Source: Actinomycetospora termitidis (GTDB lineage: Bacteria > Actinomycetota > Actinomycetes > Mycobacteriales > Pseudonocardiaceae). From it: 64,000 bases of DNA. The stretch lies in NCBI RefSeq assembly GCF_030286555.1, contig NZ_JASVWF010000002.1, forward strand, positions 310,001-374,000. The letters run 5' to 3'. Each line of letters opens with the position of its first letter. The stretch's first letter is position 1. Of this stretch, positions 1 through 8,317 are shown piece after piece. Both the position numbers and the translations under genes were made by a program. The notes under the pieces were generated by a model. It searched no databases. It was not told the origin of the DNA and saw only the letters and a program-made list of their open reading frames with translations.

Positions 1-1149
1 CCGCCCCTCGAGGCGGGCCAGGGGCGCGCCGAGGCAGTAGTGGAGCCCGCCGGAGAACGCGAGGTGCTCCGCCGCCGTCGTCCGGGTCGGGTCGAAGACC
101 TCCGGATCGGTGTGGACGGCCGGGTCCCGACCGGCGGCACCGAGCAGGGCCAGCACCGTGGAGTCGGCGGGGACGGTCGTGCCCGCGAGCTCGACGTCCT
201 CGTGGGGGACGCGGGCGGTGAACTGGACCGGCGGGTCGAAACGGAGGGTCTCCTCGACCACGGCGGCCGCGGTGGACGGGTCGTCGACCAGGTCGTCCCA
301 GCTGCCGGAGGCGAGCATGGCGGCGACGGCGTTCCCGATCAGCCCGCTCGTCGTCTCGAACCCCGCGAGCAGGAGCAGGACGGCCAGGCTGACCGCCTCG
401 TCGTCGTCGACCTCCTCGGCGACGAGCAGGTCGAGGACGTCGTCGGTCCCGCTCCGGCCCTCCCGACGACGGCGGGCCACCAGGTCCGACATCAGGCCGC
501 GCAGCTCGACCACGGCGCGGTCGAGTCGGTGCAGCGCCCGCAGCGACCGCACCCCGCCCAGCCCGGCGCCGACCGCCCGGCCCCAGTGGCCGAAGGTCTC
601 CGCGTCCGCGTCGGGCACGCCGAGGATGTCCGCGATGACGGCGACCGGCAGGGGGACCGCGACGTCGGCGACGAGGTCGAAGCGGTCCTTCCGTGACGCG
701 GCATCGACGAGCCGCTCGGCCACGCTCCGGGCCAGGTGCTCGCGCGCTGCGACCCGCGCCGGGGTGAAGGCCGGGGCCACGAGGCGACGCAGCCGGGTGT
801 GGTCGGGCGGGTCGAGGCCGAGGATCGAGAGGTCGACCGGCTCGAGGAGCGGGTCACGGGCGCCGTCGACGGCACCGCCGGGCGTGCCGCCGGCGCGGGT
901 CCGGACGCCGAAGCGGCGGTCGCGGACGACCTCCCGGCACAGCTCTGCGGTCGCCACCACGAGGACGCCGCTCCGGCTGACGAACGGTTGTGGGCCCTCG
1001 CGCAGCTGCCGGTGGACCTGGTGCGGCCGGTCGACCCACGGGCGGTACATCAGACGCAGCACTGGGTCGCCGCTCCACGCGAGGACGCGGCCACCGCTGC
1101 GCATCACCGCGAGACGGCCGCCCAGTCGCAGGTCGCGGGCCACGTCCAT
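1..1149 (-). CDS. Cytochrome P450, partial (C-terminus beyond window)
   Basis: Haem-thiolate monooxygenase of the soluble bacterial CYP type, which would hydroxylate a small hydrophobic substrate using external ferredoxin. The visible 383 codons carry the I-helix motif AGFETT near residue 260, the ExxR helix (ETLR) near 298 and the haem loop FSGGLHYCLG near 365-373, whose Cys is the axial ligand. Only the last few dozen residues are missing. The ATG at 1149 is preceded by a strong GAGGAGG ribosome site about 6 bases upstream. No ferredoxin or ferredoxin reductase gene is next to it inside the window. Family assignment is firm; the substrate cannot be read from sequence. Confidence 0.93.
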   Translation of the reverse strand, partial: MDVARDLRLGGRLAVMRSGGRVLAWSGDPVLRLMYRPWVDRPHQVHRQLREGPQPFVSRSGVLVVATAELCREVVRDRRFGVRTRAGGTPGGAVDGARDPLLEPVDLSILGLDPPDHTRLRRLVAPAFTPARVAAREHLARSVAERLVDAASRKDRFDLVADVAVPLPVAVIADILGVPDADAETFGHWGRAVGAGLGGVRSLRALHRLDRAVVELRGLMSDLVARRRREGRSGTDDVLDLLVAEEVDDDEAVSLAVLLLLAGFETTSGLIGNAVAAMLASGSWDDLVDDPSTAAAVVEETLRFDPPVQFTARVPHEDVELAGTTVPADSTVLALLGAAGRDPAVHTDPEVFDPTRTTAAEHLAFSGGLHYCLGAPLARLEGR

Positions 1150-1331
1150 CGCGCACCTCCTCGTCCGCAGGATCCCACGTCGAGAGGCACACCAGGCACC
1201 TCCGAGCGCCGCGGGAGGTGCGTCATGTGCTTCTCGGTGCGGGGGTTGCGTGCCGATGCGGCCAGCTGCGGGTCGACGTGCGTCGGCGCAACCCTGTCCG
1301 ACGGACACGGTTCGCTCGTCGGGGGTGTCGA

Positions 1332-1349
1332 AACGGGACCCGTCCCGTT
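1332..1349. promoter_or_regulatory. Perfect inverted repeat upstream of reductase gene
   Basis: AACGGGAC and GTCCCGTT are separated by CC, an 18-base perfect dyad 57 bases before the start at 1406, inside the 256-base divergent gap between the P450 and the reductase. It looks like a dimeric repressor operator, but no regulator gene lies beside it. I see nothing else in this gap. Confidence 0.45.
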
Positions 1350-1405
1350 CGTCGTCGGGATGAGGGACCGGCACGAGGCCGGTCCACCACCCGAGGAGGA
1401 CGGCC

Positions 1406-1999
1406 ATGACCGCCACGTACACCTTCGACGTCTTCTCCAGCCTCGACGGCTACGGCTCGTACGGCGGCGACGGCGACTGGGGCGGCTACTGGGGCAAGCA
1501 GGGCCCCGAGCTGCTCGAGCACCGTCTGCGCTCGTTCGACGCCGAGCACCGGATGGTCTTCGGCGCCACCACATTCCGGCAGTTCGTCGAGATGCTGGCC
1601 GCGAGCGACGAGGGCGACGAGGTGCGGGATCCGTGGGTCTCGCGCATGCGCTCGATGCCCGCGACGGTCGTGTCGTCGACGCTGCAGGATCCGCAGGACT
1701 GGCCGGACGCGACCGTCGCGACCGGCGACGCTGTCGACGTCGTCCGGCGGCTCAAGGAGGAGTCCGACGTGCCGCTGCGCTCGCACGGCAGCCTGTCGCT
1801 GAACTGGGCGTTGCTGGCCGCAGGCCTGGTCGATCGGCTCCAGGTGACGATCTTCCCCGTGCTCACGGGGCGCACCGGGACGGACCCGGTGCTCGCGGTC
1901 GCGGCCGACTTCGACCTCGAGCTGCTCGAGCAGCGGACCCTCGACGGCGGCACTCAGGAACTGGTCTACCGCCCGAGCCTCCACGTCGTCGGCGGCTGA
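1406..1999 (+). CDS. Dihydrofolate reductase / RibD C-terminal domain family protein
   Basis: A 197-residue protein of the RibD_C/DHFR-like fold, the family of small NADPH-dependent reductases widespread as paralogues in actinobacteria. Seen: N-terminal start of the fold (FDVFSSLDGYG), a central GATTF segment near residue 52, and the C-terminal IFPVLTGRTG motif near 150-160 typical of the family. The start has an excellent GAGGAGG ribosome site. It ends 24 bases before the NAD kinase gene in the same direction, so the two may be co-transcribed. The real substrate is unknown; it is not likely to be the housekeeping DHFR because of its divergent N-terminus. Confidence 0.85.
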   Translation: MTATYTFDVFSSLDGYGSYGGDGDWGGYWGKQGPELLEHRLRSFDAEHRMVFGATTFRQFVEMLAASDEGDEVRDPWVSRMRSMPATVVSSTLQDPQDWPDATVATGDAVDVVRRLKEESDVPLRSHGSLSLNWALLAAGLVDRLQVTIFPVLTGRTGTDPVLAVAADFDLELLEQRTLDGGTQELVYRPSLHVVGG

Positions 2000-2023
2000 C
2001 CCGGTCGGGCAGGATGAGCGGCC

Positions 2024-2962
2024 ATGGGGCCGTCACCGAGCATCGGGGTCGTCGTGCACCCCACCAAGGTGGTCGAGGGCTCGCTGCGCACGCTGCACGA
2101 GTGGGCCGAGCGGCGCGGGGTGCGCCTGCTGGCCCGGGACGACGAGGCCGGTCGCCTGCCGCCGTCCGTCCCGATCGAGACGGTTCCCGACGAGGCCTTC
2201 CTCGCCCGGGTCGACGCGCTGGTCAGCCTCGGCGGCGACGGGACGATGCTCGGCGCGATGCGGCTGGTCCTGGCGCGGCCGGTACCGGTGCTCGGCGTGA
2301 ACTACGGCAACGTCGGGTTCCTGGTGGAGGTGAACCCGGCCGACCTGGGCCACGTGCTCGACCGGCTGCCCGACGGCGAGTTCGTGGTCGAGCCCTACGC
2401 GTGCGTCGAGGTGGAGGCCGACGGGGCCGTGGCGACGGCGTTCAACGACGTCGTGCTGGGTGCCGCCGAGGCCGGCGGGTCGGTGGAGCTCGATCTCGAG
2501 GTCGAGGGCGTGCAGTTCGGCTACTACCGCTGCGACGCGCTCGTCCTGAGCACCCCGACCGGGTCGACCGCGTACAACTACGCCGCCGGCGGCCCCGTGA
2601 TCTCGCCGTCGGCCGATGTCCTCGCGATGACCCCGGTGGCCCCGATGACCGGGATCAGCCACTCGATCGTCCTGCCCGCCACCGACACCGTGGGCATCCG
2701 CAACGCCGCCCCCGGACGCGAGGCGGTGCTGCGCGTCGACGGCAACGCGTGGGCCGCGCTACGCCCGTCGGCGTCGATCGCCGCGCGGTTGCGACCCGAG
2801 GCGGGTCAGGTCGTGCGGATCGACCCCGCGGGCCACGCCCGGCGCAGCCGCCTCAAGCTCAGCCTGCTCGACCTGCCGTTGCGACCCGGCCAGATCGCCG
2901 AGCTGCTGCCGGACGAGGTGCGCGACGAGGTCCGGCGGCTGCGCGGTCGGCTGGAGGGTTAG
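2024..2962 (+). CDS. nadK: NAD kinase
   Basis: Phosphorylates NAD+ to NADP+ in the cytoplasm. The 312-residue length is normal. Seen: the LGGDGTML signature near residues 67-75 (catalytic Asp in GGDG), NDVVLG near 141-146, and TPTGSTAYNYAAGG near 178-190, all NAD-binding elements of the PpnK family. It follows the reductase gene by 24 bases and converges with the flavin monooxygenase gene, the two stop codons overlapping at 2959-2962. The usual actinobacterial neighbours of nadK (tlyA, recN) are absent, so this may be a second, catabolic-region copy; that is an inference from context. Confidence 0.93.
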   Translation: MGPSPSIGVVVHPTKVVEGSLRTLHEWAERRGVRLLARDDEAGRLPPSVPIETVPDEAFLARVDALVSLGGDGTMLGAMRLVLARPVPVLGVNYGNVGFLVEVNPADLGHVLDRLPDGEFVVEPYACVEVEADGAVATAFNDVVLGAAEAGGSVELDLEVEGVQFGYYRCDALVLSTPTGSTAYNYAAGGPVISPSADVLAMTPVAPMTGISHSIVLPATDTVGIRNAAPGREAVLRVDGNAWAALRPSASIAARLRPEAGQVVRIDPAGHARRSRLKLSLLDLPLRPGQIAELLPDEVRDEVRRLRGRLEG

Positions 2963-4521
2963 GAAACGGCAGGGACGACCGCTCCGGTCACCAGGTCGAC
3001 GAGGCTCGTCGGGTCCTGCGGGAGGACCGGCCCCGACCACGCGACGTGCTGGTCGGGTCGGACGAGCCGCACGGAGCCGTTGCCCTCCGGGAGGACGGTG
3101 AGCGGGACGCTCCGTCGCGCACAGACCTCGCGCAGGCCGGCGACGTCGTGGCCGGGTCCGGTGAGCAGGGTGAACCCGGGCCCGAGCACGTCGTACAGCG
3201 ACCGGCCGTCGGGGAGCCAGGCGTGCGGCAGCCGCCCTCCGGCCCCGGGGGCGACGACGGGGGAGTGGCCGTGGTCGACGTCGAGGACGAGGTCCAGGGC
3301 GTGGAACTCGGCGTGCTTGGTCGCCTGGATGCGCTCGTCGGCGGCACGGCGGGCGGCCGCGCCGGCGGGGGTGTCGGCGTCGAGGTCGTCGGTGACGAGG
3401 TCGGTCGACAGGGTCCTCATGTTCTCGTGCGCCGCGCGGACGACCCGGTCCTGCACGGGGCGTCGTTCGGCCTCGTAGCTGTCGAGCAGGGCCGGACCAC
3501 CCCAGCCCTGCAGGACTGCGGCGAGCTTCCACCCGAGGTCGACCGCGTCGCCGATGCCGGTGTTCAGTCCGTGGCCGCCGAACGGCGGGTTGAGGTGCGC
3601 GGCGTCCCCGGCGAGGAACACCCGGCCGACGCGCAGCGTGTCGACCAGTTGCATGCGTGCGGTCCAGGGATCGCTCGAGAGCACCGTGGCGCCCACCGGC
3701 GTCCCGGCGGCGGCGTCGATGACGGCCGGCCCGTCGCGGTCGCCGGTCTCCCGGTCGAGGCCGAAGGCGATGATCCACCACGTGTCGTCGCGGTCGAGCG
3801 GGCCGAGCAGCGCCGGGGCGGACGGGTTGACGGTCCAGTACTGGACGGCGGGGCCGTGCCGGACCCGTGCCGAGAGCCCGGGCGCGCGGAACACCATCCC
3901 GTAGTTCGGGCGCAGGGCGTGCTCGCCGACGTAGGACGCGCCGATGCACTCCCGCACCGCGCTGCGCGGGCCGTCGCACCCCAGGACGTACTCGGCGACG
4001 ACCGCCCGGCCGTCGTCGAGGCGCACCGTCACCCCGTCCTCGTCCTGGTGCAGGTCGACGACGCGCCGTCCGAGGGCGACCTCGACGGTGTCGAGCTCCT
4101 CGACGACCTCGCGCAGCAGCTCCTCCAGGACGAACTGCGGGGCCTGCTGCCCGACCTCGGGGAAGCGGTCGCCCTCCGCGGACAGGCCGAGCACGCCGGT
4201 GAAGCGGGACAGCTCGTGGCCGGTCAACGACGTGCAGAACACCACGTCGGACGAGAACGACACCGGCAGCGGCGCCCGCTCCCGCAGCCGGTCGGCAATG
4301 CCCCACCGCCGGAGATGCTCCATCGTGCGCACGTTGACCGTCTTGCAGCGGGGGCGCGCCCGCGACACCGTCTCCCGCGGCTCGACGACCACGCACCGGA
4401 TCCCGCGCCGCCCCAGCTCGACGGCGGCCGCGAGCCCGACCGGACCGCCGCCGGCGACGAGAACCTGCGTGCTGTGCCCGGCCCCCGGCGCGGCAGCTCC
4501 GCTGCGCTGCGTGCCGCCCAC
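2959..4521 (-). CDS. FAD-dependent aromatic monooxygenase (PHBH/MhpA type)
   Basis: A 520-residue single-component flavoprotein hydroxylase. Seen: Rossmann motif VAGGGPVGLAAAVELGRRG near residues 22-40, the second FAD motif CDGPRSAVR near 185, and LAGDAAHLNPPFGGHGLNTG near 300-320. Family members hydroxylate phenolic rings with NAD(P)H and O2, e.g. MhpA on 3-(3-hydroxyphenyl)propionate. The GTG start at 4521 directly abuts the TGA of the preceding dioxygenase (TGAGTG), so translation is probably coupled. It is the last gene of the operon running from 8233. A C-terminal thioredoxin-like segment, common in this family, fits the residues after about 400. Confidence 0.9.
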   Translation of the reverse strand: MGGTQRSGAAAPGAGHSTQVLVAGGGPVGLAAAVELGRRGIRCVVVEPRETVSRARPRCKTVNVRTMEHLRRWGIADRLRERAPLPVSFSSDVVFCTSLTGHELSRFTGVLGLSAEGDRFPEVGQQAPQFVLEELLREVVEELDTVEVALGRRVVDLHQDEDGVTVRLDDGRAVVAEYVLGCDGPRSAVRECIGASYVGEHALRPNYGMVFRAPGLSARVRHGPAVQYWTVNPSAPALLGPLDRDDTWWIIAFGLDRETGDRDGPAVIDAAAGTPVGATVLSSDPWTARMQLVDTLRVGRVFLAGDAAHLNPPFGGHGLNTGIGDAVDLGWKLAAVLQGWGGPALLDSYEAERRPVQDRVVRAAHENMRTLSTDLVTDDLDADTPAGAAARRAADERIQATKHAEFHALDLVLDVDHGHSPVVAPGAGGRLPHAWLPDGRSLYDVLGPGFTLLTGPGHDVAGLREVCARRSVPLTVLPEGNGSVRLVRPDQHVAWSGPVLPQDPTSLVDLVTGAVVPAVS

Positions 4522-5130
4522 TCAGTAGACCTCCGGCAGCAGCACGTCGGCCGGCGGGTTCTCCGGCCGGTACTTGCCGGCGCGGGCGCCCTCGTGGATC
4601 TCGGCCTCCGACAGACCCTGGGCGTGGGCCTCGACGATCTTGTCCGGGTCGAACTACTCGCCGATGGGGTTCTCGGCGAACTCGCGGGAGGCCCACATCC
4701 ACTCCTTGGACGCGCCCCAGTCGCCGAAGCAGTCGAACTGGATCTCCACGCCGTTGCCCTCGGGGTCGGCGTAGTACATCGACATCGTCAGGCCGTGGTC
4801 GAGGCACATGAACGGCGTGATGCCGTGCTCGCGCAGCCGGACGTAGTTGTCGAGCCACTGCCCGAACGTCGCGTACTCGAAGGCGGTGTGGTGCAGACCC
4901 GCGCTGGTCGACTTGTTCACCGGGCGGGTGATGGCGGGGTGGGCGATCAGGGCGATGCGGTGGTTGGCCTCGTCGTTGGTCAACCATGCCGCGGCCTCGC
5001 TGTAGTGCACGGGCTGCAGGCCGCAGACGAGGCCGTACCAGCCGACCATCTCGTCCAGCTTCAGGGTCACGAACGTGGCGTGGTGCAGCTTCGGCGGGAT
5101 GATCGGCGCCGTGCGGTGGTCGGTGGGCAT
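4522..5130 (-). pseudogene. Extradiol ring-cleavage dioxygenase (VOC) with in-frame amber codon
   Basis: A VOC-fold dioxygenase of 202 residues whose codon 159 is TAG (4654-4656). Both sides of the stop read as one protein: before it, LHHATF, LHHTAFEY and GNGVEIQFD supply the expected His, His and Glu metal ligands; after it, the same frame continues FDPDKIVEAHAQG for 43 more residues to a TGA that abuts the next gene's GTG. The neighbouring residues suggest CAG (Gln) or TAC (Tyr) originally. The truncated 158-residue product still holds all three metal ligands, so it could be active, be a recent pseudogene, or be read through. In the operon it would cleave the catechol made by the hydroxylases. 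Confidence 0.8.
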
Positions 5131-5142
5131 GGGGTCCTCCGG

Positions 5143-6111
5143 TCAGTCGAGGGTCGCGAGCCAGTCGAGAACGGTCTCGACGTACTGCTTCGGGGCGTGC
5201 TCGTGCATCGAGTGCGGCATGTCGGGGAAGGAGCGGTAGTCGATCCGCCCGCCGGCGTCGGTGACGATCTCCCGGGCACGGCGGGCCTGGTCGTCGGAGG
5301 ACGCGCCGGTGAGCCGCCCGGTCCGCTCGTCGACGGTCCGGAAGTGGTGGGTGAGCAGCACCGGGACGCGGACCTGCTCGAGCATCGTGACGTGGTCGCA
5401 GGACGCCGTCGCCGTGCCCGAGACGAACGCCCGTCCCCACTCGGGGTCGTACTCGCGCAGGTTCTGCGGCGGGCCCGACGGCGGCCCGGCGTCCTCGTCG
5501 GGCGGGAACATCGACGGCAGGTGGCGCAGCATCTCGGGCGGGAGCTCCGTCGGCATCGCCCGCAGCAGGCCGGGCCAGTCACCGATCGACCACTGGTCGC
5601 CCAGCCACTTGTTCCACGCCGCGAACACCGGGGCGACGGCCTGGTCGATGCCCTGCCCGAACGCGGGCCGCACCTCGCTGGAGAACAGCGGCGGGTCCTC
5701 CCACACCGCACCCCGAATCTGCCCGGGCTTGGCGTACGCCGAGAGCCAGGCGGACAGGATGCCGCCGGAGGACATCCCGCTGACCAGCGTCGGCCGGCCG
5801 ATGACCAGGTCGACGAAGCGCACGAGGTCGTTGCCGAAGAGGTCGAGCGTGTAGCGGCCCGGCGTCCACGTCGACCGGCCCTGCCCGCGCAGGTCGACGG
5901 CGTGCACGTGGAAGTGCTCGGCCAGCAGCCCCATCGCGGCCTCGTAACCCCACCACGACTCGGACTGGCCGGGCACGAGCAGGAGGGCGGGGAGCGACGC
6001 GTCGCCGGCGACCGCGTAGTTCATCCGGACCTCGCCGAGGTCCACGGTCCGTTCCGGGTAGGCGTGGGAGACGAACGTGTCGGCGCGGTCCGCGGCCTCG
6101 AGCGGCGTCAC
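5143..6111 (-). CDS. Alpha/beta hydrolase (meta-cleavage-product type)
   Basis: A 322-residue alpha/beta hydrolase. Seen: the nucleophile elbow SGMSSGG near residues 110-116 (Ser), an RGQGRS strand-turn near 76, and a C-terminal MPHSMHEH with the catalytic His near 303. Placed between an FAH-family enzyme and an extradiol dioxygenase, it could hydrolyse the C-C bond of a meta-cleavage product, as HsaD/BphD do; this role is inferred from context. The GTG start is chosen because it forms a GTGA overlap with the stop of the FAH gene. It ends 12 bases before the dioxygenase start. Confidence 0.85.
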   Translation of the reverse strand: MTPLEAADRADTFVSHAYPERTVDLGEVRMNYAVAGDASLPALLLVPGQSESWWGYEAAMGLLAEHFHVHAVDLRGQGRSTWTPGRYTLDLFGNDLVRFVDLVIGRPTLVSGMSSGGILSAWLSAYAKPGQIRGAVWEDPPLFSSEVRPAFGQGIDQAVAPVFAAWNKWLGDQWSIGDWPGLLRAMPTELPPEMLRHLPSMFPPDEDAGPPSGPPQNLREYDPEWGRAFVSGTATASCDHVTMLEQVRVPVLLTHHFRTVDERTGRLTGASSDDQARRAREIVTDAGGRIDYRSFPDMPHSMHEHAPKQYVETVLDWLATLD

Positions 6112-6989
6112 GACCGGTCCCCGGCCACGAAGCGGTGCTGCATCTGCCCGACCCCGGCGCACCAGGTGACGAGCTCGTCGCCGTCGCCGAGGAACCGCGG
6201 CGGTGTCCGGCCGGCGCCGATCCCGGCCGGGGTGCCGGTGAACACGACGTCGCCGGGCAGCAGCGTCACGATCGCCGAGAGCGCGGCGACCAGCTCCGGG
6301 ACCGTGAAGACCATCGCGCCGGTGCGGCTCTTCTGGACGCTCTCGCCGTTGAGCAGGCAGCCGAGCTCGAGGTCGTCGGGGTCCATGCCGGCGGCCCGCA
6401 GCTCGTCGACGCTGACCAGGGCCGGGCCGATCGGCGAGTACCCGGGGTAGGACTTGCCCAGCCCGAACTGCGGGGGCGGGGCGGCGAACTGCGTGGTGCG
6501 GTCGGAGACGTCCTGCCCGACGGTGAGCCCGGCGACGTGGTCCCAACCCTGCTCCGCCGGGACGTCACGTCCGCCGCGGCCGATCACGGCGACGAGCTCG
6601 ACCTCCCAGTCCACGGTGCCCGGGGACAGCCGGATGTCGCCCTGCGGGCCGGTGAAGCTGGAGGCGTACTTGGTGAACACCAGCGGCGTCGTCGGGAGCT
6701 CCATGCCCGACTCGGCGGCGTGGTCGCGGTAGTTCAGGCCGACCGCGAAGACCTGGGGCGGGCGCGGGGTGACCGGGCCGAGCGCGGCGAGGTCGAGCGG
6801 CACGGCGTCGGCGAGGTCCACCGTCGCGGCCCACTCGTGGAACTCGGCCCACCGGTCGTACACGGCCTGCGGGTCGGCGCCGAAGCGGCCGTCGGAGGCC
6901 CGCGCGACGTCGAGCCCGCGCAGGCCCCCGGACGTCTCGACGTCGGGTTCGACCAGGGCCAGCCGACCCGCGTGATTGGCGATGCGCAC
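6108..6989 (-). CDS. Fumarylacetoacetate hydrolase family protein
   Basis: A 293-residue FAH-domain enzyme, the fold used for fumarylacetoacetate hydrolysis and for 2-hydroxypenta-2,4-dienoate hydratase/decarboxylase steps of meta pathways. Seen: GLNYRDHAAE near residue 87-96, the metal-site strand VDWEVELVAVIGRG near 130-143, DVSDRT near 160 and the C-terminal GDVVFTGTPAGIG near 255-267, all hallmarks. The GTG at 6989 has an AGGAAGG ribosome site. It starts 11 bases after the hydroxylase stop and overlaps the hydrolase gene by 4 bases, so it is in one operon with them. Its exact substrate is open. Confidence 0.92.
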   Translation of the reverse strand: MRIANHAGRLALVEPDVETSGGLRGLDVARASDGRFGADPQAVYDRWAEFHEWAATVDLADAVPLDLAALGPVTPRPPQVFAVGLNYRDHAAESGMELPTTPLVFTKYASSFTGPQGDIRLSPGTVDWEVELVAVIGRGGRDVPAEQGWDHVAGLTVGQDVSDRTTQFAAPPPQFGLGKSYPGYSPIGPALVSVDELRAAGMDPDDLELGCLLNGESVQKSRTGAMVFTVPELVAALSAIVTLLPGDVVFTGTPAGIGAGRTPPRFLGDGDELVTWCAGVGQMQHRFVAGDRS

Positions 6990-7000
6990 GTGTGTCCTTC

Positions 7001-8233
7001 CTAGACGAGGGCGGTGACGCCGTCGGTGAGGCCGAGCAGCGCCCGGCCGTAGACCTCGGCGGAGATGGCCGGGCTGACGACCGCGTGCCGGGACGCGACC
7101 TCGGAGTCGCGCCACAGCCGCTGCATCGGGCTGACCTCGGCGAACGAGCCCGCGCCGTGCGCCGAGACCAGCACGCGGATGGCCTCGCGGGCGTTCTCGA
7201 TGGCGGCGCCGGTGTCCATGCGGACGCGGGCGCGGGCGGCGTGGTCGGGGTAGACGCCGTCCGCGGCGGCCTGGTCGATGTCGGCGGCCGCGCGGTAGGC
7301 GAACAGGTGCGCCGCGTCGATCAACGAGGCCGCCTTCGCCACCGCGAGCTGCACCGTCGGGGCCTCGGTCTGCGTGTCATAGAACGTGTAGGAGATGCCC
7401 CGCTTGGGGGCCTTCTCCAGGACGAGGTCCAGCGCGGCCTGGGCCAGCCCGAGCTGCGGGCCGGCGAGCACGATCGCGGCGACCGGGATGAACGCCGACC
7501 GGTAGAGCGTCTCGTCGGTGTGCTCCGTGGCGTAGCGCCCGCCGATCGCGGCCGGGATCGAGATGACGCGGTGCTCGGGCACCAGCACGTCGCGCGCGAC
7601 CAGGGTGTTCGACCCGGTCCCGCGCATGCCGGCGACGAACCAGGTGTCCTCGATCGTCAGGTCGGCCATCGGCACCAGCGCCAGGCCCTGGTCGACGACG
7701 GCGCCGTCGTCGTCCGGGACGGGGAACCCGACCACCGCCCACTGCGCGTGCAGGCAGCCCGAGGCCCATCCCCAGGAGCCGGTGACGCGGTACCCGCCGT
7801 CGACCCGGGTCGCCTCCGCCGTCGGTGCGAGCACCCCCGCGATCCGATGGCCGGGTGTGCCCTCCCAGACGTCCCGCTGCGCCTGGTCCGGGAAGAGGCC
7901 CGCGAAGAAGGAACAGACGTTCATCAACGTCGTGACCCAGGCCGTCGACCCGCAGCCCCGCGCGAGCTCGCGGGACACCTCGAGCTTGGTGCGCATGTCG
8001 GTCTCGAGCCCGCCGAGCCGTCTCGGTCGCATGATCGAGAACAGGCCCGCCTCATCGATCGCCGCGATGTTCTCGTCCGCGACCCGGCGGTCCTCCTCGG
8101 TGCGGGCGGCGTTGCGGGCGAGGATCGGGACGATCTCCCGGGCCCGTCCCACCAGGTCGGCGCGCAACGCCCGCGCCTCGTCCGAGGTCCCGGGCCGATC
8201 GAGGGAACAGGCGGACATCGAGGTCGAGTGCAT
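7001..8233 (-). CDS. Flavin-dependent monooxygenase, acyl-CoA dehydrogenase fold (HsaA-like)
   Basis: A 410-residue protein of the class D flavin hydroxylases, which resemble acyl-CoA dehydrogenases but use reduced flavin from a partner reductase (HsaA, HpaH-like C2). Seen: N-terminal helices, the middle beta domain with GVLAPTAEATRVDGGYRVTG near residues 137-157, and the C-terminal helical domain ending in a GLTDGVTALV tail. It is the first gene of the operon that runs down to 2959 and probably makes the ortho-hydroxylated substrate for the dioxygenase. No flavin reductase gene is present nearby, so the partner must be elsewhere. It is divergent from the GntR gene across a 68-base gap. Confidence 0.88.
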   Translation of the reverse strand: MHSTSMSACSLDRPGTSDEARALRADLVGRAREIVPILARNAARTEEDRRVADENIAAIDEAGLFSIMRPRRLGGLETDMRTKLEVSRELARGCGSTAWVTTLMNVCSFFAGLFPDQAQRDVWEGTPGHRIAGVLAPTAEATRVDGGYRVTGSWGWASGCLHAQWAVVGFPVPDDDGAVVDQGLALVPMADLTIEDTWFVAGMRGTGSNTLVARDVLVPEHRVISIPAAIGGRYATEHTDETLYRSAFIPVAAIVLAGPQLGLAQAALDLVLEKAPKRGISYTFYDTQTEAPTVQLAVAKAASLIDAAHLFAYRAAADIDQAAADGVYPDHAARARVRMDTGAAIENAREAIRVLVSAHGAGSFAEVSPMQRLWRDSEVASRHAVVSPAISAEVYGRALLGLTDGVTALV

Positions 8234-8284
8234 CGTGCACCTCCGGTGGTCGCTGCGGTGTGACCTGAGCCATCCAGGACGCTA

Positions 8285-8317
8285 GGGCGCTAAGTTATAA
8301 GATGTCAACGGGCGCTA
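8285..8317. promoter_or_regulatory. Divergent promoter region with GGGCGCTA direct repeat
   Basis: GGGCGCTA occurs at 8285-8292 and 8310-8317, flanking an AT-rich core (AAGTTATAAGATGTCAAC) that is unusual in this GC-rich DNA and contains TTGACA read on the minus strand. This is the only promoter-like patch between the hydroxylase operon and the GntR gene and is a reasonable operator/promoter candidate. Confidence 0.4.

Noticed and set aside
736-6450. A very long open plus-strand frame of about 1900 codons
   Set aside because: It is antisense to the P450 and the aromatic operon and its translation is Arg/Pro/Gly/Ala-rich with no domain. High GC makes stop codons rare in this phase; similar long shadows occur elsewhere.
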